The translations under genes were made by a program, and so were the position numbers. Shown here piece after piece: positions 1 to 8,455 of a stretch of 18,567 nt of DNA (its first letter is position 1; each line of letters opens with the position of its first letter). The DNA comes from an uncultured Flavobacteriales bacterium (GTDB lineage: Bacteria; Bacteroidota; Bacteroidia; Flavobacteriales_E; Vicingaceae), in assembly GCA_937925525.1 (NCBI GenBank), contig CALALS010000063.1, positions 1 to 18,567 of the forward strand. Reading direction: 5' to 3'. The notes below the pieces were generated by a model, which searched no databases, was not told where the DNA came from, and worked only from the letters and a program-made list of their open reading frames with translations.

Positions 1-2
1 GT

Positions 3-242
3 GATGATGTTTTTCATGTTACAGGAAATTCAAGCGGAAGAACTCTAGAAGGAAATTTATATACTTCTAAAATTAAAACCGCTGTTCACAGTTTAGGAAA
101 TTGCTTTTTCCCTGCGGTTGGTTTAGAAGAAGTTAAACCGGAAAATTTAATTGCCAGAGAACTACAATATCCAAGCTCTTGTGGAGACCATGCCACTGTC
201 ATTAAAAATGGTGAAGAGATTGAGATTGGAATGTTGCGTTAG
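3..242 (+). CDS. 3' fragment of an unrecognised protein (79 residues visible)
   Basis: An open frame runs from the left edge to a TAG at 240-242, giving 79 residues that end in EIEIGMLR. The start lies outside the window. The fragment looks like a soluble globular domain: no membrane segment, mixed charge, and a Cys/His-containing stretch (SSCGDHATVIK) close to the C-terminus that could be an active-site or metal-binding loop. I do not recognise the family. The reading frame is credible because it is uninterrupted, has protein-like composition, and stops exactly where the convergent clpX gene stops (4-base overlap at 239-242). No function is assigned. Confidence 0.6.
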   Translation, partial: DDVFHVTGNSSGRTLEGNLYTSKIKTAVHSLGNCFFPAVGLEEVKPENLIARELQYPSSCGDHATVIKNGEEIEIGMLR

Positions 243-1489
243 GCTACCTTTAGCTTAGCCATTGCAGCCTTGCTAAATTTCTCTTGAGCATACGCTAAAG
301 TAACCACAAACTTTTTATTAGTGTCTGATTCTTTTTCGGAAGGTAAATCATACATGGCATCCAACATAATGGCTTCGCAAATAGAACGCAATCCTCTTGC
401 TCCTAATTTATATTCCATAGCTTTATCTACTATAAAATCATATACCTCATCTTCTATTTCCAGCTCGATTTTATCAATGTCAAACAACTTTTTGTATTGT
501 TTTACTATGGCATTTTTCGGCTCTACCAAAATTCTTCTTAACGCATCAGCATCTAAAGGGTTTAAATGAGTTACTACCGGCACACGACCGATTAATTCAG
601 GAATTATTCCAAATGATTTTACATCTTGAGGCGAAACATATTGCAATAGATTTTCTTTATCTATTTCTGCTTCTTTGTCTTTATTTCTATAGCCAATTGT
701 TTGGGTTTGAACTCTTTTAGCGATTAGTTTTTCAATACCGTCAAAAGCACCACCACAGATGAAAAGTATATTATTGGTATTAATGGTAATAAGCTTTTGT
801 TCAGGATGCTTTCTACCTCCTTGTGGCGGAACATTTACGTCAGAACCTTCCAATAATTTTAATAATGCTTGTTGAACACCTTCTCCTGATACATCTCTGG
901 TAATAGATGGATTATCGCTTTTTCTGGCAATTTTATCTATCTCATCAATAAAAACTATTCCTCTCTGAGCCGAAGGAACATCATAATCGGCTGCTTGTAA
1001 AAGTCTTGTAAGAATACTTTCTACGTCTTCACCCACATACCCTGCCTCTGTTAATACAGTAGCATCGGCAATACAAAACGGCACATTCAGCACTTTAGCA
1101 ATGGTTTTAGCCAAAAGCGTTTTACCTGTTCCTGTTCTTCCAACCAGTAAAATATTTGATTTCTCAATTTCAATATCATTCTTCTTTGAAGAAAATGGTT
1201 GAGCTATTCTTTTATAATGATTGTAAACGGCAACAGAAAGCACTTTTTTAGCATCTTCTTGACCAATAACATACTCATCTAAATGTTCTTTTATTTGAGC
1301 GGGTTTAAGAAGTGTAAGTTGTTTATTGATATCGGCATTCAGCTTAGAGTTTATTTCCTCTTTAACAATGGCTTCCGCTTGGTGAATGCAGTAATTACAA
1401 ATATGCCCGTTGATTCCTTCAACAATTACATCTACCTCTACCTTTGAACGATTACAAAAGGAACATTTAATATCTTCTTCCTGGCTCAT
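239..1489 (-). CDS. clpX: ATP-dependent Clp protease ATP-binding subunit ClpX
   Basis: Cytosolic AAA+ unfoldase that recognises tagged proteins and threads them into the ClpP peptidase. All family parts are present in 416 aa, the usual length: an N-terminal zinc-binding domain with Cys9, Cys12, Cys31 and Cys34 (CX2C-X18-CX2C), Walker A GRTGTGKT at 117-124, pore loop GYVG at 150-153, Walker B IVFIDE at 178-183, and sensor-2 GARGLR at 363-368. The ClpP-docking loop reads IGY (265-267) rather than the textbook IGF, a mild change that I believe is common in this phylum. The Walker A second residue is Arg where Pro is usual. No clpP lies beside it. The ATG at 1487-1489 places the zinc domain at the proper distance from the N-terminus. 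The 46-base upstream gap has only a weak promoter match (GACCTTTG read on the - strand, 1508-1515). Confidence 0.97.
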   Translation of the reverse strand: MSQEEDIKCSFCNRSKVEVDVIVEGINGHICNYCIHQAEAIVKEEINSKLNADINKQLTLLKPAQIKEHLDEYVIGQEDAKKVLSVAVYNHYKRIAQPFSSKKNDIEIEKSNILLVGRTGTGKTLLAKTIAKVLNVPFCIADATVLTEAGYVGEDVESILTRLLQAADYDVPSAQRGIVFIDEIDKIARKSDNPSITRDVSGEGVQQALLKLLEGSDVNVPPQGGRKHPEQKLITINTNNILFICGGAFDGIEKLIAKRVQTQTIGYRNKDKEAEIDKENLLQYVSPQDVKSFGIIPELIGRVPVVTHLNPLDADALRRILVEPKNAIVKQYKKLFDIDKIELEIEDEVYDFIVDKAMEYKLGARGLRSICEAIMLDAMYDLPSEKESDTNKKFVVTLAYAQEKFSKAAMAKLKVA

Positions 1490-1535
1490 TTAGTCAAGTT
1501 TAAAGCACAAAGGTCGGTTTTTTTTGTGAAATGGG

Positions 1536-3137
1536 TTACTCAAGCTTCACCAGCTTAAAATCAAATGAATGTGAAGTAGTTTCATCAGAGCCTTTATCTT
1601 CATAAACACTTATTTTTTGAGAAACTACTTTATAACCTGCTGCTCCAGCACGAATGATGTATTCGCCTTCAGGAATCGTTAAGAAATACTCTCCTTCTTC
1701 ATTTGTTTTTGTTTGTGCTATTCTTTCTTCTTTTTCATTATACACTTGCACTAAAAGGTCTTCTAATTCTTCTGCTTGAATTTTTCCTTTAATAATTACA
1801 GTAGGTTTTTCATCTATCAAACTTGCTATAGGATATTTAGTCATGTCTATTTTATAAATATCTTTTTCACCAAAACCATTTTTTCTAAAGGTTGAATAAT
1901 AGCCTGTCTTTTTATCTGTAGAAAGAATAAAATGTACATCATCAACAACTGTATTGATTGGGTAACCCAAATTTACAGGCTTACTCCATGTGCTATCATA
2001 ACGCATTTTACTCATAAAAATATCATACCCTCCCATGCTGTTATGTCCGTCAGAACTAAAAAATAAGGTTTTCCCATCAGGATGGATAAATACTTTTACT
2101 TCGTCATAAGGAGTATTGATAGAGTCTCCTAAATTAACAGGCTCTGACCAAACGTTTCTACTTATTCTGTCAGAATAGTATATATCTGTTTGCCCAAAAC
2201 CACCCTTTGGTTTTTCACTCACAAAATACAATCTATTTCCATCTGATGTAATACTAGCCGAGCTTTCAAAATAACTGGTATTAATCGGTTTTCCTAAGTC
2301 TTTAGGCGTTGACCAGTTTCCTGATGAGTTAATTTTAGAAACAAAAATATCTCCAATGTAAACTACCCCATCATTTCTGTATAAATAAATTACTTTCCCA
2401 TCAGCTCCAATACATAAAGCCGCATCATGTCCTTCTGTATTTAATTTACCCGGGATATTTTCCGCAGATTTCCACATTTTATTTTCTGAATCCCACTCTG
2501 ATATATAAATATCTTCATAAAACTTATGATCTCCTTGTAAGTCTCTTCCACCGCCTTTAGTAGCAGCTCTTCTAGAGGTGAATATCATTGTTTTTCCATC
2601 AGCCGAAATAGATGGGCCGTAATCATCTTCTCTAGAATTTACTTCACGACCAAGATTTATAATCTCAACGGGAACAGGTGAAGCCATTAATTCTTTTGCT
2701 CTTCCGCACATGGCTTCATAATACTCCAAATCCATCTTCTTGATGATTTTCTTTTTGTTCTTGATTACTTTTCTGTATTCCTGATAGGCTTCAAGGGCTT
2801 CATCCACCATACCGTTTTTATGCAACGCTTTTCCATACTCAAAGTAAAATTCCTTTTTCACCTCAGGATCAATGTTTTTTGCATTTCTGTAGTATTCTAC
2901 TGCCAAATCAAAACTTTTTAACTCATAGTGACATTTTGCAACTTTAAAGTTTAGAAGAGCGTTAGACTTTGTAGTTTCCATTATCTGTCTATACAAGTTG
3001 AGAGCTGCTCTATAGTCTTTTTCATAAAATTTATGGTCAGCTTCTTTCATCTTATATACATTCTTAACCCCTAAGCCATCTTGGGCATAGATAGAAAATG
3101 TGATGAAAATTAATATAACAGAGGAAATAAGTTTCAT
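1536..3137 (-). CDS. Exported TPR / PD40 beta-propeller / CnaB-like protein (PorE-like without OmpA domain)
   Basis: A 533-aa envelope protein. Residues 1-18 form a signal peptide (hydrophobic core, cut near YAQ). Residues about 27-125 contain three TPR-like helical pairs. Residues about 172-430 hold five PD40/WD40-like blades, marked by SISADGKTMIF, IGADGKVIYL, ITSDGNRLYF, IHPDGKTLFF and LSTDKKTGYY, several followed by an ...DIYxS strand. Residues about 445-533 form a carboxypeptidase-regulatory/CnaB-like beta-sandwich (GKI...TNEEGEYFLTIPEGEY). This order matches T9SS component PorE and related Bacteroidetes proteins, but the C-terminal OmpA peptidoglycan-binding domain of PorE is absent and the gene ends with a normal TAA. 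There is no lipobox Cys. It has its own promoter at 3160-3190 inside the 3' end of the upstream gene. Role inferred: periplasmic scaffold or envelope sensor; the exact function is unknown. Confidence 0.85.
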   Translation of the reverse strand: MKLISSVILIFITFSIYAQDGLGVKNVYKMKEADHKFYEKDYRAALNLYRQIMETTKSNALLNFKVAKCHYELKSFDLAVEYYRNAKNIDPEVKKEFYFEYGKALHKNGMVDEALEAYQEYRKVIKNKKKIIKKMDLEYYEAMCGRAKELMASPVPVEIINLGREVNSREDDYGPSISADGKTMIFTSRRAATKGGGRDLQGDHKFYEDIYISEWDSENKMWKSAENIPGKLNTEGHDAALCIGADGKVIYLYRNDGVVYIGDIFVSKINSSGNWSTPKDLGKPINTSYFESSASITSDGNRLYFVSEKPKGGFGQTDIYYSDRISRNVWSEPVNLGDSINTPYDEVKVFIHPDGKTLFFSSDGHNSMGGYDIFMSKMRYDSTWSKPVNLGYPINTVVDDVHFILSTDKKTGYYSTFRKNGFGEKDIYKIDMTKYPIASLIDEKPTVIIKGKIQAEELEDLLVQVYNEKEERIAQTKTNEEGEYFLTIPEGEYIIRAGAAGYKVVSQKISVYEDKGSDETTSHSFDFKLVKLE

Positions 3138-3159
3138 TCGAGTAAGTTTTAAAGTCTAA

Positions 3160-3190
3160 CAAAAGTAATGATTGACAATAGTTTAAGCAA
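3160..3190 (-). promoter_or_regulatory. Bacteroidetes-type promoter for the TPR/PD40 gene
   Basis: Read on the - strand, TTG (3188-3190) is followed after 20 bases by TACTTTTG (3160-3167), a perfect match to the TTG/TAnnTTTG pattern known for the primary sigma factor of Bacteroides and Flavobacterium. Transcription would begin near 3153, about 16 bases before the ATG. The -33 box lies in the last codons of the EI24 gene. Confidence 0.6.
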
Positions 3191-3968
3191 TTTTTATGGA
3201 TTTATTTTCAATTTGGTGTACAGAAATAGTGGCTGCCACCACACTTACAATTGCCGCAAAGCCTGCAAGCGTAACGCCACAAAAAGGTATTAACATAAAG
3301 ATAGAGTAAATTATTCCATTACCAATAATTGAGCCTTTATTCCGTCTCATAAAGCTTACACTTTGAGATATTGTCATTTTTCTACGTTCCAGTGAATAAT
3401 CAGAAAATGAAAAGCCATAGAAGTAGGAAGTAACAAAGAATAAGAGGATTGGGCCTGCAAAACCGATAATAGGAATAAAAGTAATGATGAAGCAACCTAT
3501 CATCCATAAAATTTCTATTAATACATTTCTGGTAGCAATAAGTATTCCTCTTACTACATCTCTCATTAACTGGTCAAAATCAAAATCATATTTTTTTCCG
3601 GTTAATATTTTTTCTGTGCGTTCGGAGAGGTATGAAAAAACAGGACTTAATAGAACAATTACAATATATCCACCAAAGTAGGCAAACGTAAAAAAGAAGA
3701 TTAACTTTAGAATAAACCAAACTAACCAGGAGAGAGTTCCTGTTAATAACGCTGCCCACCAAGTTTCAGGGTTTAAATCCATTTGTGCATTTACCCATTC
3801 TACTAATGAATCAGAAAGTGAACCCACAAAATAAAAGCCTCCAAAAAAGAAAATAAGGTTTAAGGCTAAAGGAAAAGCAAAAAACCACCACAAGCCTTTT
3901 GTAAAAATAATATCAAGTGCTTTACCGTAATAGGTCATTGATTTCCAGGCATCTTTAATTAATTTCAT
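3183..3968 (-). CDS. EI24 (CysZ-like) family integral membrane protein
   Basis: A 261-aa polytopic inner-membrane protein. Hydrophobic segments lie at about 26-50, 73-112 (long enough for two helices), 148-184 (again probably two) and 214-250. Family hallmarks of the EI24/DUF540 group are visible: the LLSPVFSYLSERTE stretch at 107-119, the DYSLERRKM stretch at 190-198 and the FMRRNK segment at 206-211 before the final hydrophobic region. In proteobacteria the related CysZ carries sulfate, but no cysteine-biosynthesis gene is near, so the substrate here is not established. It is divergent from purB over a 63-base gap and is 45 bases upstream of the TPR/PD40 gene on the same strand. Co-transcription is possible but the downstream gene has its own promoter. 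Confidence 0.85.
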   Translation of the reverse strand: MKLIKDAWKSMTYYGKALDIIFTKGLWWFFAFPLALNLIFFFGGFYFVGSLSDSLVEWVNAQMDLNPETWWAALLTGTLSWLVWFILKLIFFFTFAYFGGYIVIVLLSPVFSYLSERTEKILTGKKYDFDFDQLMRDVVRGILIATRNVLIEILWMIGCFIITFIPIIGFAGPILLFFVTSYFYGFSFSDYSLERRKMTISQSVSFMRRNKGSIIGNGIIYSIFMLIPFCGVTLAGFAAIVSVVAATISVHQIENKSIKIA

Positions 3969-4031
3969 TTTCTGTAGAATTTTAATTTACTAATTTCGTG
4001 CTTCTTTTTATCAACCATATAAAGATATAAA

Positions 4032-5378
4032 ATGGATTTAAATTCTCTTACTGCTATAGCTCCAATAGATGGAAGATATGCTAATAAAACTTCGGTTTTA
4101 AGAAATTATTTTTCTGAGTTTGCCCTTATTCAGTATAGGGTTAGAGTTGAAATAGAGTACTTTATCGCACTTTGTGAGTTACCGTTGCCCCAACTAAAAA
4201 ACGTATCAAAAGATAAGTTTGATGACTTAAGAAGCATCTATAAAAATTTTACTCATTCAGATGCCTCAAGGATTAAAGAAATTGAAAAAACTACCAATCA
4301 TGATGTTAAGGCTGTAGAATACTTTATCAAGGAAAAATTTGAAGCCTTTGGGATTGGAGCTGAAAAAGAATTTATTCATTTTGGTCTTACTTCTCAAGAC
4401 ATTAATAATACTTCCGTACCACTTAGTTTAAAAGAGGCAACGCTTGAATGCTATTTACCACAAATACAAGAGATAATAGATGAACTGTCCGCTTTTACAA
4501 AGGAATGGAAAGATATAGCCATGCTTGCCAGAACTCATGGACAACCTGCTTCTCCAACTATGCTTGGTAAAGAATTTATGGTTTTTCATGAAAGAATTGA
4601 AAAACAGCTGGAACAATTAAAGTCACTTCCCTTTCCGGCAAAGTTTGGTGGAGCTACAGGAAATTTTAATGCTCATTTTGTTGCTTACCCAGATATTGAT
4701 TGGGTATCGTTTGCAAATAGTTTTGTTGATAACACGCTGGGATTAAGCCGTTCTCAATATACTACTCAAATTGAGCATTATGATAATCTTTCTGCCATTT
4801 TCGATTGCATGAAAAGAATTAATGTTATTCTAATTGATTTTAGTAGAGATATCTGGACGTATGTATCAATGGAATATTTTAAACAAAAAATAAAAGCAGG
4901 AGAAATAGGTTCTTCAGCAATGCCACATAAAGTAAATCCAATAGATTTCGAAAATGCTGAAGGAAATTTTGGAATTGCAAACGCTTTATTTGAGCACCTA
5001 TCTGAGAAACTTCCTGTTTCAAGGCTTCAAAGAGATTTAACTGACTCAACGGTTTTACGAAATATAGGAGTTCCTATAGGTCATACTATCATTGCTTTTC
5101 AATCAATTCTGAAAGGACTATCTAAACTACAACTTAACAAGGCTAAAATTGATGAGGATTTAGAAAACAACTGGGCGGTTGTTGCTGAAGCCATTCAAAC
5201 TGTATTAAGAAGAGAAGGCTTTGATAAGCCATACGAAGCGCTTAAAGACTTAACTAGAACAAATGAAAAAATCACTGCCGAATCAATTAGGCATTTCATT
5301 TCTAATTTGAATGTAGATAAAAAAATAAAAGAAGAGTTAAATAAAATATCTCCTTTTAATTATACCGGAATATTTTAA
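4032..5378 (+). CDS. purB: Adenylosuccinate lyase
   Basis: Cytosolic tetrameric enzyme of purine synthesis. It releases fumarate from SAICAR to give AICAR and from adenylosuccinate to give AMP. The 448-aa product has the fumarase/aspartase superfamily signature SSAMPHKVNP at 294-303, with the catalytic serine in this loop (Ser294/295), the ARTHGQ motif with the general-acid His169, and the substrate-binding TTNHDVKAVEYF segment at 87-98. The length and motifs match the Escherichia coli-type PurB rather than the shorter Bacillus type. The start ATG is preceded by an A-rich leader. A one-mismatch -7 box (TAATTTCG, 3991-3998) is the only promoter candidate and no clear -33 box is seen. The stop is 4 bases from the stop of the convergent kinase gene. 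Confidence 0.97.
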   Translation: MDLNSLTAIAPIDGRYANKTSVLRNYFSEFALIQYRVRVEIEYFIALCELPLPQLKNVSKDKFDDLRSIYKNFTHSDASRIKEIEKTTNHDVKAVEYFIKEKFEAFGIGAEKEFIHFGLTSQDINNTSVPLSLKEATLECYLPQIQEIIDELSAFTKEWKDIAMLARTHGQPASPTMLGKEFMVFHERIEKQLEQLKSLPFPAKFGGATGNFNAHFVAYPDIDWVSFANSFVDNTLGLSRSQYTTQIEHYDNLSAIFDCMKRINVILIDFSRDIWTYVSMEYFKQKIKAGEIGSSAMPHKVNPIDFENAEGNFGIANALFEHLSEKLPVSRLQRDLTDSTVLRNIGVPIGHTIIAFQSILKGLSKLQLNKAKIDEDLENNWAVVAEAIQTVLRREGFDKPYEALKDLTRTNEKITAESIRHFISNLNVDKKIKEELNKISPFNYTGIF

Positions 5379-5382
5379 AAAA

Positions 5383-8379
5383 TTATTCTAGGGTTTTAAA
5401 ACGAATTTCAACTACCGCTCCACCTTCATTATAAAACTTAATTTCCCCTCCAATTTGCTCGGTTAAAGCAAGAATTAGCTGAAATCCAAGTGAAGCAGAT
5501 TCTTCCGGTACAAACTTATCAGGAAAACCAGGACCATTGTCTTTACAGTACAAAATATATTCTTTATCATTTTTTGTTTTTTTAATTGATAGTACTGCAT
5601 TAGAACTTTTGTCTTGGTTATTGGCGTGCTTTAATGAGTTAGTAATCAACTCATTTAAAATTAAACCCACAGGAATAACCGTTTCTATGTTAAAGTTTAC
5701 TTTCTCATCTACAAAAACGTCAAATTCTTGTCCTCTAAGCTCTTCATTTAAAGAAAAACGAATGGTATCGATTAATTCAAGAATATATTCCTTCACTTTA
5801 ATCTCAGAAAAATCTTCTGTTTTGTAAAGTTTTTGGTGAACTAAAGCCATAGAGCGAACTCGATTCTGAGTATCTTTAAGAGCTATTTGAATTTTAGGAT
5901 CCTCAATTTGTGAAGATTGAAGATTAATAAGGCTAGTTATGATTTGTAGATTATTTTTTACTCTATGGTGTACCTCTTTAAGCAAAACCTCTTTTTCTTT
6001 ATTCTGTTTTTCAAGTTTCTCTTTTTGGTCTAAAATTTCTGCCGTTCTTTTTAGTATTAATTTTTCCAGTCTAAACTTTTCTTTTCTATGATTAACTGTT
6101 CTTATGAAAATAATGATGTAAACAATCGTAATTAAAATAATTACACAGGCGCCATAAAACCAGGCGGTTTTCCAAAAGGGCGGAGATATTGTAAATGAAA
6201 ATTCTGCCGACTCTGTACTCCAAATTCCCGTGCTATTTATAGCTTTTACTTTAAACGTGTAATCTCCCGGTGATAGTGAAGAAAAAGTAACGGAAGATAT
6301 ATTGCTTTTTTTGCTCCACCCTTGTCCAAGACCAACTAATTCATAACTATATTTAATTTTTTCAGGTTGAAAAAAAGATATTGCAGAAAAATTAAATGTT
6401 AAGTGATTTTGATTATAGGGCAACGTAAGGTTTTTAGGTAAACCGGTAGCTGAATCATTGCCTGTATAATATTTTTCCCAACCGGTAGAACTATAAAAAA
6501 CCTCAACAGAATTAATATTAATCTTGGGAGAAATTCTATTGTACTTTTCTTTAGATGGGTCATGCTTAATAAGCCCATTTACAGTTCCCCACCAAATATT
6601 TCCCTGCACATCTTTTACAACTGCATTTCTATTACATTCTATACCTTCAAATCCTTCGTTTTGTCCATAATATCTGAGGTTTAAACTTCCTTGAGCTTGA
6701 AATTCATCTACATTTAGCATCATAAAACCATTAGAAGTTCCTACCCATAATTTGTCCTGATCAAGTAATAATGATTTTATATTATTATTGACTAGCCCGT
6801 CATCCATTGTTATTACAACAGGTATTTTATTATTCATATTATACTTTACAAGCCCATTACCATTAGTAGCTATCCATAAATTATTGTTTTTATCTTGAAG
6901 TATTGAAGTGATAAATGCATTTTCTAAACCGGGAATATATAGCTTCTTAAAATCATCATTTTCTTTATAGAATATACCTCCTCCAAAAGTTCCCACCCAA
7001 ATTTTGCTATATAGGTCTTTAAATAAAATCCTTGCTTCAGAACCATTAAAGTGTTCCTCTTTAAGGTATTTATTGGTAATCCCTGATTCAGACAATTCGT
7101 AAACACCACTTGCCGATGCAAGCCAGCAAGTATTTTTATCTTTATAAACCTGATAAAAAACATCATTTGGTATTTTTTGAATTACCTTTTCTGTGCTTAA
7201 GTCTATAATAAAAAAACCTGTGTTCGTTGCCATGTAAAGGGTGTTGTTTTCAGTCCAGGATGAATACCAACATGTTCCATACGTTGTGGGGATTAGGTGA
7301 CTAATGTCATTTAATTTATTTCCGGAAAATTTATACAAGCCATGTTCTAAAGTAGCGGCCACAATATTGTTGTTTTGGTCTTTGCCAACGTGAATAATAT
7401 TTATATCGTCAAAGCCACTTTGAGTTTCATATTTAACAAAGGTTTCTCCCTGAAAACAGCACAATCCCTGACCATAAGTTCCTAACCAAATATTTTTTTC
7501 TTTATCCTCAAAAATGCAATTTATGTTATTACTACAAAGTCCATTTTTCTTGTTAAATAGAATTGAACTTCCGTCAGCGTTAACTCTAATTACACCTAAT
7601 GAGTTCACTGAATACCAAACATTTTCTTTACTATCTTCATAAATATTTTTAACCCACAGTTGATTACTGTTTGTTTTATATTGATCTAAAATAAATTCTC
7701 CTGTTTCGGTATTTAAGGGGCCGGTAAAGGTTCCACTATATATAACTCCCTTGCTATTTTCAAAAAGACAATACGAACTTGATGTACTTACCTTGTTTAT
7801 GTTTTTAAAGCCATTTCCGGTAAATTCATATATCTGGCCGGCAATAGTTCCTACAACAATTTTTCCACTTTTTGTTATAACAAGAGAATTCAGGTTAGAA
7901 GATTCTTCAGAAAAATCAAACTTAAAGGTTTTTATTTCATTATCGTTTATTATGGAAATTGCATCTGAGGTAAGCACAATTATTTCTGTATTGTTTCGCT
8001 CTTTTATTTTAATGATTGATTTACCCGCTAATTCAATCTGTTTATTTAATTCTACTATCTTACTATTTACAATTTTACAAAGTCCGTTTTTAAGAGTTCC
8101 CACCCAAATGTTTCCCTTAGAATCGGTTAAAATACTTGTAACTCTAGTATCAGGCAAACCCTCTTTTAATCCATAATTTTTAAAGTTAGAACCGTCAAAT
8201 CGACTCAAACCACCTGATGTTCCTATCCACAAATAGCCTAATTTATCTTGAGTAATACATGTTACTTCAGATTGAACTAAACCATCTTGAACGGAGAAGT
8301 TTTTAAAATTATAGAGCTGCGCATATCCCTGTGTTAGGAATAAAAGAAGTATTTGGAATATTATTAGCTTTTTAATCAT
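5383..8379 (-). CDS. Two-propeller periplasmic sensor histidine kinase (HTCS-like sensor with HisKA_2, no receiver)
   Basis: A 998-aa membrane-spanning sensor kinase. Residues 1-20 are a signal peptide. Residues about 28-610 form 14 Reg_prop blades, two seven-bladed propellers, recognised by recurring WxGT-like strands (YLWIGT, NIWVGT, NIWLGT, KIWVGT, KLWVGT, NIWWGT and weaker copies). A Y_Y_Y immunoglobulin-like domain covers about 655-730 and a transmembrane helix about 738-760. A short coiled coil (765-800) leads to a HisKA_2 dimerisation helix with EVHHRVKNNLQ at 802-812 (phospho-acceptor His804/805). The ATPase domain shows an N box (ILNELITNSLKH, 907-918), a G1 box (DNGPGFP, 947-953) and a G2-like SLGFQL (963-968). 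The sensor part is that of hybrid two-component systems, but there is no receiver or AraC domain and no response regulator beside it. The ligand is unknown; polysaccharide sensors share this fold, yet no polysaccharide locus is present. Confidence 0.93.
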   Translation of the reverse strand: MIKKLIIFQILLLFLTQGYAQLYNFKNFSVQDGLVQSEVTCITQDKLGYLWIGTSGGLSRFDGSNFKNYGLKEGLPDTRVTSILTDSKGNIWVGTLKNGLCKIVNSKIVELNKQIELAGKSIIKIKERNNTEIIVLTSDAISIINDNEIKTFKFDFSEESSNLNSLVITKSGKIVVGTIAGQIYEFTGNGFKNINKVSTSSSYCLFENSKGVIYSGTFTGPLNTETGEFILDQYKTNSNQLWVKNIYEDSKENVWYSVNSLGVIRVNADGSSILFNKKNGLCSNNINCIFEDKEKNIWLGTYGQGLCCFQGETFVKYETQSGFDDINIIHVGKDQNNNIVAATLEHGLYKFSGNKLNDISHLIPTTYGTCWYSSWTENNTLYMATNTGFFIIDLSTEKVIQKIPNDVFYQVYKDKNTCWLASASGVYELSESGITNKYLKEEHFNGSEARILFKDLYSKIWVGTFGGGIFYKENDDFKKLYIPGLENAFITSILQDKNNNLWIATNGNGLVKYNMNNKIPVVITMDDGLVNNNIKSLLLDQDKLWVGTSNGFMMLNVDEFQAQGSLNLRYYGQNEGFEGIECNRNAVVKDVQGNIWWGTVNGLIKHDPSKEKYNRISPKININSVEVFYSSTGWEKYYTGNDSATGLPKNLTLPYNQNHLTFNFSAISFFQPEKIKYSYELVGLGQGWSKKSNISSVTFSSLSPGDYTFKVKAINSTGIWSTESAEFSFTISPPFWKTAWFYGACVIILITIVYIIIFIRTVNHRKEKFRLEKLILKRTAEILDQKEKLEKQNKEKEVLLKEVHHRVKNNLQIITSLINLQSSQIEDPKIQIALKDTQNRVRSMALVHQKLYKTEDFSEIKVKEYILELIDTIRFSLNEELRGQEFDVFVDEKVNFNIETVIPVGLILNELITNSLKHANNQDKSSNAVLSIKKTKNDKEYILYCKDNGPGFPDKFVPEESASLGFQLILALTEQIGGEIKFYNEGGAVVEIRFKTLE

Positions 8380-8417
8380 GTAGTAGAATTGTAAATATAA
8401 TAATAGAAACTAAATAT

Positions 8418-8425
8418 TAGTTTTG
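8418..8425 (+). promoter_or_regulatory. Probable -7 promoter box for the rhodanese/DUF167 pair
   Basis: TAGTTTTG is an exact match to TAnnTTTG and ends 30 bases before the ATG at 8456, a suitable spacing for a short leader. The nearest upstream TTG (8389-8391) is 26 bases away, longer than the usual 17-23, so the -33 part is weak. Confidence 0.4.
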
Positions 8426-8455
8426 TAATGTCTATTAATACCATATTCTATTATT

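Noticed and set aside
321..569. An 82-codon + strand frame opposite clpX
   Set aside because: Ser/Ile-rich antisense reading of the conserved ClpX C-terminal domain.
1508..1515. GACCTTTG (- strand) as a clpX promoter
   Set aside because: The TA of the consensus is not kept and the nearest TTG is 25 bases upstream.
3991..3998. TAATTTCG as a purB promoter -7 box
   Set aside because: One mismatch to TAnnTTTG and no TTG at the proper distance in a very AT-rich gap; too weak to list as a feature.
5360..5400. Possible bidirectional terminator between purB and the kinase gene (TTTTAAAA repeats)
   Set aside because: Only AT-rich self-complementary octamers; no GC-containing stem could be drawn.
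6924..7166. An 80-codon - strand frame inside the sensor kinase gene
   Set aside because: Out-of-frame reading of the propeller region; composition is not protein-like and no start context is seen.
7751..8176. A 141-codon + strand open frame inside the sensor kinase gene
   Set aside because: It lies wholly antisense to well-conserved propeller blades, has no domain and no promoter; shadow frame.
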